A stretch of DNA of 64,000 nt from the NCBI GenBank assembly GCA_036250195.1, contig JAVHZZ010000006.1, positions 190,463,850 to 190,527,849 on the forward strand. The letters are read 5' to 3'. Shown here one piece after another: positions 1 to 10,265 of this stretch. Source of the stretch: Mixophyes australis. Lineage: Eukaryota > Chordata > Amphibia > Anura > Limnodynastidae. The first letter of the stretch is position 1, and every line of letters begins with the position of its first letter. The notes under the pieces were generated by a model. That model did no database searches. It was not told where the DNA came from and worked only from the letters and a program-made list of their open reading frames with translations. A program made the position numbers and the translations under genes.

Positions 1-640
1 GGTGCAGCTCATTTTGTTCCTTTCAAAGGTCTACCCTTGGCCTCCACCCTTGCTCAGTTATTCATAAAAGAGATCTTTCGTTTCCACGGTTGTCCGGACT
101 TGATAGTCTCTGACCGTGGGGCTCAGCTTGTGGAAAATTTTTGGAGAGCCTTGTGTCATGTATGTGAGATCAAGTTGAATTTCTCATCTGTTTACCATCC
201 CCAGACCAACGTTCTGACTGAAAGAACCAATCAAGAGCTGGAGAAATTCTTCAGATGCTATGGCTCTGCCAAGCACGATAACTAGATCGATCTATTACCT
301 TGGGCAGAATTCGCCCATAATAACCATTGTCACGGCTCAACTTCAGTCTCTTTTCTTTGCCCTTCAAGGATTCCACCCCAAGCTTCCTCAGTTCTCGAAT
401 CTACCACCCTCCGGAGTTCCTGCTGTAGATTCTCTTTTGAAGATTTTTTCTTCTCTGTGGGCCCAAATAAAGCAGAAATTGTTTCAAACCTCTACTTTAA
501 GCAAGAAGTCTTTTGATAAGAAGAGACGGCCTGCTCTCATCCTTTCTCCAGGTGATAAAGTGTGGTTATCCACTCACAACCTTCGCCTCCATGTTCCTGG
601 ACAAGTCTGGGACCAAAGTAAAGAAGAGGCCTCACAAGTA
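1..640 (+). pseudogene. Ty3/gypsy integrase fragment (broken)
   Basis: This is the C-terminal part of a Ty3/gypsy pol polyprotein, running in from the left window edge. Frame 1 (open to base 284) carries the integrase core: the motif SDRGAQ with a catalytic Asp, then SVYHPQTN and TERTNQELE with the catalytic Glu, then a stop. The reading then continues in other frames: LPWAEFAHN near base 297, and from about 340 a stretch ending in SPGDKVWLS, the usual end of gypsy integrase before the chromodomain or terminal tail. At least two frame changes and stops make it non-functional. Family assignment comes from these motifs (established knowledge of gypsy integrases); no LTR is visible on its right side. 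Confidence 0.85.
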
Positions 641-717
641 GGAAGGTAAATTGTCTGCTGTAATTGACTCTGGGACATTTTATGAGTCTCATAACATTGC
701 GTCGGGCTCGCTTTTCT

Positions 718-949
718 AGGTCCTAAAATTGTTCCTTGAGAAAGACCAACTCACTACGAGGGGCAGTTAAGTCCTAGTCAGTTTGAGACTGGAATGCACA
801 AAGTTCATCAGCCGTTCTTTCCACAGACTCTGTGCATGAACCCAGAGCATCAATTCTGAGCATAGTTTCATGACCAAGGCTGTTTGGATGGTAGTCTTTA
901 CTTGTTTCATGAGTTCAGCCATGGTGGACTGTGTAGAGTCAGGATCCAG
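718..949 (-). pseudogene. Ty3/gypsy gag N-terminus (broken, minus strand)
   Basis: On the minus strand an ATG at 922-920 begins MAELMKQVKT. Eight in-frame upstream codons read DPDSTQST, preceded by CTG where an initiator ATG may once have stood. After about 17 codons the coding signal shifts frame and continues with segments such as MLRIDALGS, VERTADELCAFQSQ and RSELVFLKEQ, interrupted by stops. A short hydrophilic, coiled-coil-like start of this kind is usual for amphibian gypsy gag. It lies opposite in strand to the integrase fragment just to its left, so the two pieces converge and cannot be one collinear element. Family call is by resemblance only. Confidence 0.5.
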
Positions 950-959
950 AAGTCACGGC

Positions 960-1780
960 CTAGGGAAGTCGGGGTTGAGGTGGGCAAAGGGCCCGCTTTG
1001 CTGCTTCTGGAGTACATGCTGGGCATCTGTGATTGCGATTGCTTTTTCTGTTTTTAAGCCATGGGAGCTCCAGTGAGCAGCAGGAGCCAAGAGTGAACAA
1101 AGAAAGAGTCAATAGAAATGGAAAAAAGGAGTACTTTCAGGGAGATTAGAGCTCAACCTGCTCCTGCGAGACAATGAGGATTAAAGCATGGGAGATAGGG
1201 CTAGGGTGTAAGGGAAGTCTTCAGATCGTGGTGTCGAGGAGTCATGGTGTGAATAGTGGAGTCAGTATAAGACTGCAACATTGAGTGGTGGCCAGAAGGA
1301 GGGCCACGGAAATAAATCAGCAAAACCAGAAGTCCGTCGGCTACGGAACAGTTGTTTATTGCGGCAACATGTGATACAATCAGGTCCGAACACGGCAAGT
1401 CCAGAGGTGTTTGTTGGGCCACTCAGGAGGTGGAATGAAGCCAGTGAGAATGCGACGGACCGGGTGAAACAGGGGGAGCTAAGCACCATTAGAGATCATC
1501 AGCGGTGGTCCAAGTGTGGTGCGACACGAGTATGAGGGGACCAGCCCCAGGGATATCGCAGGGGATAAACTGCGCTCACAGGAACAGCTCTGTACCACGC
1601 CGTTCAGGGCTTAACAGGTCTCCACGGATGTTTGGACAGGTACTCAGCCAATGAAGGTGAGTTAGATGAAAAAGAACCTCAGCAGATGGGTAATGAGAGT
1701 TTCTTTGTGTGGAGCTCCCAGAGAGGGTGATTGTCCAAAAATGGCTCCCAAGCCTCATCTCCTGCAATATCTGTATTTAG
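960..1780 (-). mobile_element. probable gypsy leader and LTR (minus strand)
   Basis: This sequence lies upstream, in minus-strand sense, of the gag fragment, where a leader and 5' LTR would be expected. On the minus strand it contains an AATAAA polyadenylation signal near 1356 within a GC-mixed tract. LTR termini, primer-binding site and target duplication could not be fixed by eye. The call is inference from position. Confidence 0.3.
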
Positions 1781-1789
1781 TTCTCCTTA

Positions 1790-2180
1790 TCGGCCAATCA
1801 CGTGTTAAACGACCGTTCGGCCCGATATCGCATTAGTGTGTACGCTCCAACGATGAACGTTTATCGTTCCCAAACACATTGTATCATTTGATTTTAGACT
1901 AAAATCTAAAAATCTAATTCAATGATGGAACAATGTCATTCCAATTCTGCAGTGTGTATGCACTCACGACCAGATCTCTATCGAGTATACAGAGTCACAA
2001 TATTTTCAGCCGATGTTTATGACAGATGAAGAGCACAGATCTGAAGATAAATCTTGTAAAATGTGTATAGTATGTACACATGAATCAGCATGCTGATCAG
2101 GGCTTTTAGTAATTGACAATATCATTAACGATTTTACCATCAGAAGAAATGTTCTGTAGTGTGTATCCAGCCTAAAACTG
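1790..2180. mobile_element. MITE-like repeat ending in a 'GTGTATCCAGCCTAA' terminus
   Basis: The right end (about 2160-2175) reads GTGTGTATCCAGCCTAA, and the same terminus recurs at about 60234-60248. The body is AT-rich with many CGAT-type words and no coding signal. The opposite terminus was not found, so it is either truncated or its left end has diverged. Confidence 0.3.
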
Positions 2181-2224
2181 ACTTCCCAGGGACTCACAGT
2201 GCTGTTCTTCAATGACCACTAGGT

Positions 2225-2940
2225 GGCAGCAATATCGCAGATAATATCGGTTCAATTAGTAAACAGTTTAGCTTGTGTTGAATAGTACCAAATGGCTATT
2301 AATGTTCTTATTGGACAGGCTTAGAAGCAGGGATTGATTCAGAGGAAATGTGCCTCACACTCAAGCCAGATAGGTAAGAAGGAAGGCAAAATAATAGTAA
2401 ATTCCAAAGGTTAACACAGAAGCATAACCCAGAAGACATTTTGGGTCTGTACACAGATCATTAATAAACACAGGCAAAAGTTCCACGTGTATTATGGTTA
2501 TGTAGTCCCAAGTATTAAGCCAGGGTCGATACACGGCTAAGCAGTAATAAAGGCAACAGTTACAAGGGTTAATACAGTTGTGTGGTCCAAGAGTCAAGCC
2601 AGGGTCAATTCACAAGTAGGCATTCAGGAGCAAATATATATAGCGAGGAAACATGGAGCAAGTAATTGGAGACACAATTTCCTAGCAACATGTTAAAGTG
2701 CAGAAGAGTCCCTTTTATAGTATCAACCAGGCACTGTATAATGCCTTCAGAGATCTTGTGAAGGTGAATACAGAAGTCAGCGTATGTGCAGAGCAGAGGA
2801 AGTCGAAACGGCTTTATGGCAGAAGTCAGCACTGCGATAATCTCTGGAAATGACAGCGGAGCTCTGTGGAACCGTTCAGCATGCTTGAATTGGAGAGGGG
2901 AATGCAGCTTATCTACCACACAAAAAACAAGGCTGGTTTA
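2225..2940. other. anonymous sequence, no gene seen
   Basis: Only short chance reading frames are present. I see no splice-bounded exon, RNA gene or recognisable repeat terminus. Confidence 0.5.
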
Positions 2941-2944
2941 GGTT

Positions 2945-4651
2945 CTACTGAACTATCATCTTTGTTCAACTGCTGGAGCTACTGATCTCAACTGTCATTG
3001 TTGTTTCAACATCTGTTCATCTGCCCATCGAGCTCAGTTGTGATTGCTGTTAAATTCTCTGTTTGGCTGCTGGACCCTCTGCACCCAACTGTCAGCATCC
3101 TCCTGGACCTTGTTGTGTCAGAACTGCAGAAACTGCATACTCTATTAGCACCAGCCAGAAAGCAGCAAAGTATCATTCACCTCATTCATTACACAGCACA
3201 ATTTGTATCAATTGTTCATTCTCACTCTCTCATTACTTAACCTACATAGTTCTACATTCTATTCATCAACATCTCTCATATATCTCCATCATGTACCTAC
3301 TGAATTTACACTCTCTCTTTCTCCTATTCAATTACACCACACTTCTCTGCATCATCCTATTTCTCCCTGCCCTATTATTATTTCCTCTTCACTACTTCCC
3401 TCCTCGATAATCTCCACACATGAACTATTTTGTTTCCTGCACCCAGAACACTCACCAGCCTTTATAAACATATATAAACCTGACACCCATAAATCATCCT
3501 TGTATGTCTTCTTTCTCACCCTGCCCCTTCTCATGGCTGCTGGTGACATCTCACCTAAACCTGGGCTCTGTAAAATCCACACTATTTGTTCACACTCTTC
3601 ACCTCACCCCAAAATGTATCATCCACCCGGTACCTACAGTCCCACCAACCTTATCCATATATCCCCACTACCCTTTCTTCATTTTCCCTGTGCATTATGG
3701 AATGCCAGATCTCTTTCTAACAAATTTGCATCCATTCATGATCTATTAATTTCTACATCCCACAACCTCCTTGCCATTATAAAAACCTGTTATACCTCAT
3801 CTGACACTGCATCCCTTACAGCTCTCTCCTATGAGGAACTCTCCCTCAGCCATACCCCCAAATGCGTAAACAGACAAGGTGGTGGATTAGGCATTCTACT
3901 TTCACCAAGCTGCACCTTCCAAGTCATACCATCTGAACCCTCCCTCCCTTTGTCTTTCTTTTAAGTAGATACTTTTGGACTATTTCATCCTCTCCACCTT
4001 TGTGTTGCTGTCACTTGCAACCTGGCTTACTTGTTTCCTATCCTTTGACCTGCCTACTCTCATACTAGGCAATTTCAACATTCCCTTTGATAACCTCATG
4101 TCTCTTTGGCCATTAAACTGCTTTCCCTTTCTTCTTCGTTTGGTCTCTCCCAGTAGACCTCATCTCTCACCCACTGTAATGGACACTCCCTTGACCTTGT
4201 CTGCTGCTCCATCTCTAGTTTTTCCAACTTAGACATTCTACTCTCTGACCACAGCCTCCTTTCCTTCAGCCTCAACTTACCTCATGCCTTCCCCCTGCAC
4301 CCAAAACCATACTACACAACAACACCTAAGTATACTCAACCCAACCCACTTCTCATTTTCACTAAAACAACAACTTTCTCCTATGACTGCATTGTCCTAG
4401 GCTGCCTCTTTCTACAACAAAGTACTGACTTCAACCCTAGACAATGTAGCTCCAGCAATTGTTGTCTCCAACAATTCAAATTCCAACCATGGCACACTAA
4501 AAAGACCCTATACCTTCAAAATTGCTCCTGCACTGCAGAGCGCCACTGGAGGAACTCTGGTTCCTATCCCAATTTCCTTTACTATATATTCATCCTTTTA
4601 TATTACAGCATTGCCTTTCAATTGCCAAACAAACTTCAAATCTCTAATATC
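2945..4651 (+). pseudogene. LINE fragment: 5' region and AP-endonuclease, frameshifted
   Basis: A non-LTR retrotransposon remnant. After a CT-rich 5' region, a 253-codon frame (3203-3964) carries the start of an apurinic-like endonuclease: WNARSLSNKFASIHDLL, a degenerate metal-binding stretch (LLAIIKTCYT in place of the usual ITETW), then RQGGGLGILLSPSC. Past a stop at 3964 the signal continues in other frames, including LPTLILGNFNIP (3975 onward) and a degenerate SDH motif at about 4236-4260 (LLSDHSLLSFSL), which carries the endonuclease catalytic His. No reverse transcriptase follows, because the solo LTR at 4652 interrupts it. It differs in sequence from the CR1/L2-like LINE further right; the clade is uncertain (jockey superfamily). 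Confidence 0.7.
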
Positions 4652-5215
4652 TGTTATGGCCACCTGTGCGTCATAAACTTGTAGAACTAGCGGAAAAGGT
4701 CTTCACCTATGGCAACCGCCTTTCCCGTAGAGACTGGTTATGCTCACAGGTACTCGGATGCCCCCAGGTCTTATACTCCAGTGTAGTACAAGTTTATGGT
4801 GACACAGCAGCATACAGGAGTGGGAGGTAATAACACGGAGTTAGGGACAGGCCAGTGGCCTGCAGCCTGGAACTGAGTTGATAATGTCTGGCTGGCCTAA
4901 ACTGAGAACAGGTGGGAAGGTCAGATACAAGCAGGGTCAGGGCCACAAGCATTGATTCAGGTCAGGGCAACAAGCATGTATCAAGATCCAGGAGACAGGA
5001 AGAGCTCATACACAGAAATCAATCCAAAAGGCTTTCACCAAATACAGCACAGGAGCAGGTCAGCAAACTGGAAACAGGACACTCTAACCAGTGGGGAGGC
5101 TAAGCCCTCCCTGCCTTAAATACAGAGACTGTCCAATGGCGCTGACTAATTAAATAAGCCCCTAACTAGTTGCTCACGCGCCCGGCTGCCCCCAATGCCG
5201 GGACGCGGCGCTACA
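4652..5215 (-). mobile_element. solo LTR of an LTR retrotransposon (minus strand)
   Basis: This 564-bp block has TG...CA ends on both strands: TGTTATGGCC at the left, GCGCTACA at the right. Read on the minus strand it starts TGTAGCGCCGCG, has a TATA-like GTATTTAAGG near 5112-5121, and carries a CATAAA-type polyadenylation signal near 4790. This order (promoter, then polyA signal, then CA) is what an LTR should show. Internal gag/pol sequence is absent on either side, so it is read as a solo LTR. The 5-bp flanks (ATATC and GACCA) do not match, so the target duplication is lost or the ends are slightly misplaced. Confidence 0.6.
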
Positions 5216-5427
5216 GACCAGAGCGTTACCACCGGTGGTGGTAAGCGATTTCATTGTACTTGTGATTTCCACTGCTGTTTTATTTCAAGTGCTGTTTGTT
5301 TAAAGTGTGGAGTTAGATCCAGTAAGGAGTTGAATCCAGAAAGGGGTTTAATCTGGTAAGTGGCTAGCAAAGTTTAGTACTCTCAAGTTTACTGTAGGCT
5401 ATAAGAAGTTAGGTTAACCATAATAAG

Positions 5428-6008
5428 ATGAGTGGTAGCAGGCTTGATGATCTCACTCATTGCATATTTTGTCTTATATATGCACACTTGGAGCAATTGT
5501 TCCAAGGTTTATACCTCTGTGAGAAATGTGAGCAATTGGTCTGTTATCTGGGCTTCCAAAGAGATCTAAAGCAGACCATTGCAACATTGAGAGAGAGATT
5601 GCCAACCTGGAGCAGAGTTTACAGCTCACCGTTGATGCGTTCGCTGAGCAGGGTGGAGCAGAGACAGAGGAGGATGCACAGGTGGGCAGCTGGATAACAG
5701 TTACTAGGGGTAGCAGAGGGAGGAAAAGGAAGTCCAGTTCTGAGCTAAGCAATCCCAGCAGGTTTGCCAGATTGGATGAAGATACTGTAGAAGGCAGTTC
5801 AGAATTGGTGGAGTTGGATGAGACTGCTTCCTCTAGCAACCAGGGGAACGGTATCTACAGCATAGAGGGGACCAAATTTACTCAGGGACCCAGGCAGATT
5901 GTGGTGGTAGGGGATTCAGTTATTAGGAAGGTAGATAGGGCAATCTGTTACCTGGACTGTGCATGCCGAACAGTGTGTTGTCTCCCAGGTGCTCGGGCTC
6001 GGCATTGA
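5428..6008 (+). pseudogene. LINE ORF1 remnant: zinc-finger-like start plus truncated esterase
   Basis: ORF1 of the CR1/L2-type LINE. From the ATG at 5428 the first frame has two Cys pairs, HCIFC and LCEKC, spaced like a small zinc-binding domain, then a helical stretch (DLKQTIATLRERL). A frameshift moves the reading to a frame open from 5682, with a basic patch GRKRKSSS, an acidic/Ser stretch and PRQIVVVGDSVIRKV. GDS is the nucleophile block I of SGNH-type esterases, a domain described in ORF1 of CR1-like elements. The frame ends at 6008 soon after CLPGARARH, so the rest of the esterase, including the catalytic Asp-x-x-His block, is missing. ORF2 sequence begins within about 100 bp, suggesting an internal deletion. 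Confidence 0.7.
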
Positions 6009-6119
6009 GAGTAGTAAGGAGGAATTTAACAAGACTCAAGGGGGTGGAGAGGGGGGAAAAAGAAGCATAGCCGATAAGGAGAGGCCCTTTTTAAAGCATA
6101 AAGAAATATCTAAGGGAGG

Positions 6120-8899
6120 CAATAGACTTAAGTATATGCTTGCAAATGCAAGAAGCCTGACAGGTAAAATGGGGAAGTTAGAACTAGTAGTAATAATTGA
6201 GCAGTATGATATTATAGGTATTACGGAGACCTGGTGGGATGATGCACATGACTGGGCAGTCAACCTGGAAGGCTATTCTCTCTTCAGGAGGGATAGGGTA
6301 AATAAAAGGGTAGGAGGAGTATGTCTTTATATTAAGCAAGAGTTAAAACCAAGTATTTATTTACGAGAATATTGGTGATAATATAGAGGCATTGTGGGTG
6401 GACATATCCAGCAGAGTAAAAAGTTCAGAGAAGTTGCTGATAGGCATATGCTATAAACCGCCAGATATTAGTATGATTGAGGAAGCCCAACTTCTACAGC
6501 AAATTTAAAAGGCTACACAACTAGGTCAAATTTTAATTATAGGGGTTTTTTAATTATCAGGACATTGATTGGAGTACTGAGACTTGCGGTACAGCTAGGG
6601 GAAATAGGTTTCTGAGCACGCTAAAAGACCATTACATATCCCAATTAGTAGAGGAACCAACTAGGAACCGGACTATACTGGACCTAGTAATAACAAATAA
6701 TATAGATGTAATATCAAATTATCAAGTAAGGGAACACTTGGGAAACAGTGATCATAACATGGTCTCATTTGAAATTAGTTTCCAGAAGCAACGGTATAAG
6801 GGATCAGCTAGGACTTTAAACTTTAGAAAGGCAAATTTTAATATGCTATAGGAGTCTACAAAGTGCATAGACTGGGACAAAGTTTTTGAAGGAAAAAATA
6901 CGGAAGAAAAGTGGGCTGTCTTTAAAATGTTGTTGGAAACATACACGTATAAGTTCATTCCTATGAGAAATAAATGTAAAAGAATTAAGTCTAAACCAAT
7001 GTGGGTAAATAAAAAGGTAAGGGAAGAAATGCAAAGGAAGAAGCGTGCATTTAAATTGTTTAAGTCTGAAGGGTCAGAGTAGTCCTTCCGGTACAAGGAA
7101 TGTAATAAAACATGCAAAAAAGAAATTAGATTGGCTAAATTAGAAAATGAAAAGCAAGTTGCAAAAGAAAGTAAGACAAACCCCAAAAAGTTTTTTAAGT
7201 ATATAAATGGCAAAAGGATTAAAAAAGATAATATAGGAGCCCTAAGAAGTGAGATGGGTGAATTGATAAATTATACGAAGGAAAAAGCAAAGGTATTAAA
7301 CACTTTCTTCTCTTCAGTATTTACTAGAGAGGAACAAATGGTAGGAGTAATACATAAAAATGGAAATGAAACCATGCCATTAATTAATCCTTGGTGGTCA
7401 GAGGAAGAAGTCCAAAGGCGACTGAAGAATATTAAGATAAATAAAGCTCCAGGTCCAGATGGCATACACCCAAGGATCCTTATGGAGTTAAACTCGGAAA
7501 TAGCTAGACCGCTATTCTTAATTTTCAGAGATTCAATCTCATCAGGCTCAGTAAAAAGGGATTGGCAAATAGCAGACGTGGTGCCGTTGTTTAAAAAGGG
7601 GACGAGATCACAACCAGGGAATTATAGACCTGTAAGCCTGACATCAATAGTGGGGAAACTACTGGAAGGTATTTTAAGGGATAGTATTCAGGATTATTTG
7701 GTATGTAATAAAATTATTAGTGGGAATCAACATGGATTTGTGAGGGATAGGTCATGTCAAACTAATCTAATTAGTTTCTACGAGGAAGTTAGTGGGAACT
7801 TAGACCAGGGCAGCACAGTAGATGTGCAATGGCCTTTGATACAGTGCCACACAAAAGGTTGATTTACAAAATAAGGGAACTGGGTCTAGGAATCAACAAT
7901 TGTACTTGGATCGAAAACTGGTTAGAGAATAGGGAACAGAGAGTTGTGATAAATGGAACATTTTCTAATTGGTCAAAAGTTTTAAGTGGAGTACCTCAAG
8001 GTTCCGTGCTGGGGCCACTCCATTTTAATATATTTATTAATGACCTTGGTGGTGGTTTAGAGAGTAAAGTTTCTATTTTTGCAGATGACGCTAAACTCTG
8101 TAAGGTAATAAAATCAGAGCAAGATGTAGCTTCTCTACAGAGGGACTTAAATAAACTGGAGGATTGGGCGGCCAAATGGAATATGAGGTTTAACATAGAT
8201 AAATGTAAGGTTATGCATTTAGGGATCAAAAACAAGAACGCAATCTATAAATTAAATGGAATTAATTTAGGAGAATCTATAATGGAAAAGGATTTGGGAG
8301 TGCTCATAGACAGTAGACTTAGCAATAGTGCTCAATGTCAAGCAGCAGCTGCAAGGGCAAACAAAGTATTGGCATGCATAAAAAGGGGCATAGATGCAAG
8401 GGAAAACAGTGTTATTTTGCCACTGTATAAATCGTTGGTAAGACCTCATCTTGAATATGCAGTACAGTTCTGGGCACCACTCTATAAAAAAGATAATTTG
8501 GAACTAGAAAGGGTTCAGAGAAGTGCGACAAAATTGATAAAGGGTATGGAGTCATTAAGTTATGAGGAAAGGTTAGCCAGTTTAGGCATAATTACTTTAG
8601 AAAAGAGGCGTCTAAGGGGCGATATAATTACTATGTACAAATACATTAGGGGTCAATACAGAGAACTTTCATGGGAACTTTTTACCCCAAGGACTATACA
8701 GAGGACACGCGGTCACCCCCTAAGGTTGGAGGAGAGGAAATTTCACAACCAGCAAAGGAAGGGGTTCTTTACAGTAAGGGCAGTCAATATATGGAATTCA
8801 TTGCCAGGGAAGGTTGTGATGGCAGATTCAATAGATATGTTTAAGAAAGGGTTAGACAAATTTTTAGCGGAAAAGTGTATCCGGGGATACGACCGTTAG
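6120..8899 (+). pseudogene. LINE ORF2: endonuclease plus reverse transcriptase, frameshifted
   Basis: The endonuclease begins around LKYMLANARSLTGK (about 6130), has the metal-binding Glu in IIGITETWW, then a frame change near 6376 and continued signal to GNSDHNMVSFEI (about 6745), the SDH catalytic block. Stops in this frame occur near 6849 and 7079. The reverse transcriptase begins with KINKAPGPDGIHPRIL (about 7435) and NYRPVSLTSIVGKLLE. Around 7805-7850 several codons are lost before AFDTVPHKRL, shifting the frame. From 7829 to 8899 the frame is open: VPQGSVLGPLHFNIFINDL, an intact FADD catalytic motif, and the family-typical C-terminal end (RAVNIWNSLP ... KKGLDKFLAEK). Confidence 0.85.
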
Positions 8900-9112
8900 T
8901 TAAAATGAAGGATCGTAGTGGATATAGGGTAAAAATAGGACTGCAATATTGAGTCTGGGAGGATTTTCACAATTGAAACAGATTGACAGTTGCTTACTCT
9001 GGATCAATTTCAAATATAAGTGCAGGATCACAGGAGATCCAAAATAGGTTGAACTTGACGGACTGGTGTCTTTTTTTTTTTCAACCTCATCAACTATGTT
9101 ACTATGTTTCCT

Positions 9113-10265
9113 TGCAGCTGAAAGTTCATTTCGTTGAATTTTTCGAATAAATCTGTCAGATAGGCAATTTTTGTTTTGGAGTTTACCAAATTTGCTCTTA
9201 AATCTTGATCTTTTGTTGCAAGAAATTCCAACACAGAATCAAAGAGCGCGTAAAATTTTTGTAGGCAAGACCCTCTGGATAGCTAGCGAACTTCTGTGTG
9301 CAGCAACAAATTATTGTAGTCCTCATCATTTTCTTTGCACAGTTTCAAGAATATCCTATTGTTGAGCGGATTAGACTTAATTTTATTGACCGCAGCAATG
9401 ACAAATTGTAGAGTTTGGTGAAGATTCTCGCTGAGGTGCCTTGCTGCTAAATGCTGTCGATAAATCACACAATGCACAGCAAGAACGTTTGGAACAGCCT
9501 TCTTCAGGAACGCTATGAATCCTCGATGACATCCTACCATTGCGGGAGCTCCATCTGTTGCTACAGATTCTATGTTTGTTAAGGGTATAGCTTTTTATTG
9601 AAAAAATGTCTCCACAACGTGAAAAATGGACTCCCCTTTCGTGTTGCTTTTCGGTGTTCTAGAAAACTACAATTCCAGAAAAAAATCCCCTCTTTTACAA
9701 AGCGTACATAAGCTAGCAATAACGCTTTGTTCCCTGGCAATGTGGATTCATCGAGTTGCAGGGAAAATTAAGACGATTGCAAAATTTCACAGAGAGATTG
9801 TTGGACATCTTGAGCCATTTCATCTATTCTATGTTGAACTGTGTTGTTACTCAATGAAATCTTCTTCAATGTATCAAACGGAGATTTGTGAAGAACAGTG
9901 CATAACACCTCAGCAATGCATGGCAAAATTAATTCCTCGCCAATAATATGCGGCTTTCCAGATTTCGCTATCAATAAAGATATGTTGTTAGAGGCTTGCA
10001 AGCCATCATTGTCTTGCTTTGAACTGGTTGAAACCATACTGGATACTGTGGGTCTTTTCAAAAACTGGTCCTGGAGTGATTGGAAGTATAATAATCCCTT
10101 GTTTTTCTTATCAGCGTGCACCCTAACTAAGTGATCTTGCAATGTAGACGGCTTCATAGCTTCATTACTGAACGTTTTGTGACATAAAAGGCACATTGGT
10201 AACGTTTTATTAAAGGCGACTCTATAAATCCAAATTTTAGGTACTCAACACTGTACTGTCTGCGT
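9113..10265 (-). pseudogene. hAT transposase (ZBED5/Buster-like), broken
   Basis: Minus-strand remnant of a hAT DNA transposase. Starting near 10250 it reads YSVEYLKFGFIESP, then (with a frame change) CLLCHKTFSNEAMKPSTLQDHL ending in VH, a BED-type zinc finger (C-x2-C...H-x-H). A catalytic-type block VATDGAPAMVGC lies near 9560-9530, followed by VHCVIYRQHLAARHLS, NDEDYNNLLLHTEVR, LSRGSCLQKFYALFDSVLEFL and finally IAYLTDLFEKFNEMNFQLQG. There it stops abruptly against the LINE 3' end. These blocks match the order in vertebrate ZBED5-type hAT proteins. Stops at several points (for example after LLLHTEVR) show it is dead. The C-terminal dimerisation domain is absent. Confidence 0.8.

Larger units (their letters stand above)
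5216..9112 (+). mobile_element. CR1/L2-type LINE, nearly complete but inactivated
   Basis: A 3.9 kb non-LTR retrotransposon: 5' leader (to 5427), ORF1 remnant, ORF2 (endonuclease plus reverse transcriptase, stop at 8899), and a short 3'UTR. The 3' end reads GGACTGGTGTC, a T-run, then CAACCTCATC and two CTATGTTACTATG-like words. This tail without poly(A) is the type seen in L2/CR1 elements. It ends directly against a minus-strand hAT transposase reading frame, so the LINE landed in an older DNA transposon. Several frameshifts and stops mean it is immobile. Confidence 0.8.

Noticed and set aside
870..1076. 68-codon plus-strand ORF
   Set aside because: Antisense shadow of the gypsy gag fragment and its leader.
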